DNA of 15,568 nucleotides, from contig CAYUTA010000061.1 of the NCBI GenBank assembly GCA_964447605.1, forward strand, positions 1-15,568. Reading direction: 5' to 3'. This DNA is from CAYUTA01 sp964447605. Its GTDB lineage: Bacteria; Bacillota; Clostridia; Christensenellales; CAG-138. Below are positions 14,725 through 15,568 of the stretch, in pieces. Below the pieces are notes generated by a model, which was given only the letters and a program-made list of their open reading frames with translations, was not told where the DNA came from and did not search any database. The translations under genes and the position numbers were made by a program. Position 1 is the first letter of the stretch. Each line of letters opens with the position of its first letter.

Positions 14725-15393
14725 TCACATTTTTCGCCTCGGCGTTTTGACTCCCTGCGGGCCAAGGTAGACGGCTGCCCGATCGGCTTCCGCGTCCTCG
14801 CTCCCCCACATCACATACCGCAGCGTGACGTCCGGGCTATCGTGATTATACATGCGCATGAGCGTGAGCACGCTGCCGCCGCCCGCCACGTATTGGTAGC
14901 CGTAGGTCTTGCGCAACGAGTGGAGGGCGAACGTGTAGCCAATCCCGATTGCCCGGCCCGCCTCCGATACTATGCGGTGCCCCTGCTGCCGGTTGATCGG
15001 GTAAATGTACGGTACGCCGCCGATGCGCTGCATCTGTCCGCGGAAGAGATAATCGTAGGTCTTGAGCTGCCAGCGATCAATGTACCCCTGTATCTCCGCG
15101 TGCAGCTCTTTGTTCATCCGGAAATTCTGCATCTTTCCGGTTTTGTTTTCTTTGATGCTGACATAACCCTTTGCAACGTCCGTCACGCGCAGCTGCAGCA
15201 GGTCCTCGGCGCGGAACGCGGTGTTGACGCCGATGAGGACCAGCATATAGTTGCGGTCGGCCTGATAACGCTTGATTTGGCTCTTTGCGCTCTCGACACG
15301 ATTTTTGAGCATGCCGAGCAGCTCCATGAGCTGGCGCTTATCTTTAATAGGTAACGTCAGCTTCTGCCCGCCGAAGTGCTTAATCCTGCGCAT
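14725..15393 (-). CDS. Short tyrosine recombinase / integrase-like protein, 222 aa
   Basis: The full tyrosine recombinase active site is visible: Arg61 (NTAFRAEDLLQL), Lys87 (ENKTGK), His158 and Arg161 (HSLRKTYG), His184 (YNHDSPD) and nucleophile Tyr193 (TLRYVMW). At 222 aa it has the catalytic domain but only about 45 residues before it, so the core-binding and arm-binding domains of ordinary phage integrases (about 350-400 aa) are absent. Short recombinases of this kind are common beside ArpU-like genes in Firmicutes phages; they may resolve multimers or act at simple sites rather than integrate the phage. The ATG at 15393 has no ribosome site of its own and lies inside a 12-codon upstream frame with a strong site (15418-15380), so translation may depend on coupling. 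Codons 76-88 are the source of the inverted 37-bp copy at 13414-13450. Confidence 0.88.
   Translation of the reverse strand: MRRIKHFGGQKLTLPIKDKRQLMELLGMLKNRVESAKSQIKRYQADRNYMLVLIGVNTAFRAEDLLQLRVTDVAKGYVSIKENKTGKMQNFRMNKELHAEIQGYIDRWQLKTYDYLFRGQMQRIGGVPYIYPINRQQGHRIVSEAGRAIGIGYTFALHSLRKTYGYQYVAGGGSVLTLMRMYNHDSPDVTLRYVMWGSEDAEADRAAVYLGPQGVKTPRRKM
15131..15167 (-). repeat. 37-bp inverted repeat, copy B, inside the recombinase gene
   Basis: This part of the recombinase gene encodes the beta hairpin with Lys87 and matches 13414-13450 on the opposite strand at 36 of 37 positions. The identity stops sharply on both sides. Recombination between the copies would invert about 1.7 kb holding the ribbon-helix-helix gene, the ArpU-like gene and the catalytic C-terminal part of the recombinase. 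Confidence 0.92.
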
Positions 15394-15418
15394 AGTCCCG
15401 ATAATGATTTTTCTTCAA
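15380..15418 (-). pseudogene. 12-codon remnant of a second ArpU-like gene start, now a leader peptide over the recombinase start
   Basis: TTG at 15418 has an excellent site (AAAGGAG at 15431-15425, 6 nt spacing) and opens a frame MKKNHYRDYAQD followed by TAA at 15382-15380. Nine of its first ten residues equal the start of the ArpU-like protein at 14537 (MKKSHYRDYA), and the DNA is similar, so this is a truncated paralog. The recombinase ATG (15393) lies inside it in another frame, and the leader stops 11-13 bases past that ATG. That arrangement allows termination-reinitiation coupling. Confidence 0.75.
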
Positions 15419-15476
15419 GTCAATCTCCTTTCAGCCTGGATATTTTATTTTTATGGTGTAAATATGCCATTCAAAA

Positions 15477-15504
15477 AATATATTTTTCCAGCGCATCTCC
15501 GCAA
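15477..15504 (-). promoter_or_regulatory. Possible leftward promoter of the recombinase region
   Basis: On the minus strand TTGCGG (15504-15499), a 16-bp spacer and TATATT (15482-15477) make a moderate promoter with a start near 15470, giving a leader of about 50 nt to the TTG leader frame. The surrounding 15400-15500 is strikingly AT-rich. The -35 match is only partial. The remaining bases to 15568 show no gene I can support; two short frames enter from the edge on the minus strand and stop by about 15450. Confidence 0.35.
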
Positions 15505-15568
15505 AAAAATCCGGAATGACTGACCATACGGCCTAATCCGACCGCACGCGGACGGAATGCTGGAATTG

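Noticed and set aside
14620..15354. 244-codon plus-strand frame over the recombinase
   Set aside because: It is antisense to a gene with a complete tyrosine recombinase active site; no ribosome site or recognisable content.

Overview
The window is a stretch of a tailed double-stranded DNA phage or prophage, most likely short-tailed (podovirus-like). The host is probably a fairly GC-rich member of the Firmicutes/Clostridia. The evidence for the host is indirect: strong AGGAGG-type ribosome sites before nearly every gene, GTG and TTG starts, and small accessory protein types (a short tyrosine recombinase, an ArpU/RinA-like protein, an MKKIVNG-type protein with a ribbon-helix-helix tail) that I know from clostridial phages and plasmids. 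No host genes, tRNAs or CRISPR arrays are visible.

Most of the window (12907 down to 1) is one leftward late operon on the minus strand: small terminase, large terminase, portal, probable scaffold, N4-gp56-type major capsid protein, a 94-aa protein, a gp4-like adaptor candidate, a gp10-like stabilization protein, a short collar-motif protein, a 214-aa Gly-rich virion protein, and a very large ejection-type protein that runs off the left edge. The order matches the P22 packaging/head/tail-plug module slot by slot. Genes within it touch or overlap (TAATG, ATGA and TGATG junctions). The exception is a gene-poor gap of about 400 bp between the two terminase genes. It holds a dense cluster of TGCAT motifs, nested inverted repeats, GC-rich hairpins and a terminator-like hairpin just before terL.

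To the right (12908-13948) lies a rightward two-gene cassette, a ParB-fold protein and a ribbon-helix-helix protein. It has its own TTGACA-17-TATGCT promoter, two operator-like dyads and its own intrinsic terminator, so it looks like a moron-type insertion. Beyond it, again leftward, are an ArpU/RinA-like protein (14537-14085) and a short tyrosine recombinase (15393-14725).

The most unusual signal is the scarring of this right-hand part. A 37-bp piece of the recombinase gene, covering its catalytic lysine, is present a second time in inverted orientation between the two cassette genes (36/37 identical, the one difference silent). The recombinase start codon lies inside a 12-codon remnant of a second ArpU-like gene start that still has an excellent ribosome site. 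These mean either past rearrangement and duplication or, more speculatively, a switchable (invertible) segment that would cut the recombinase in two.
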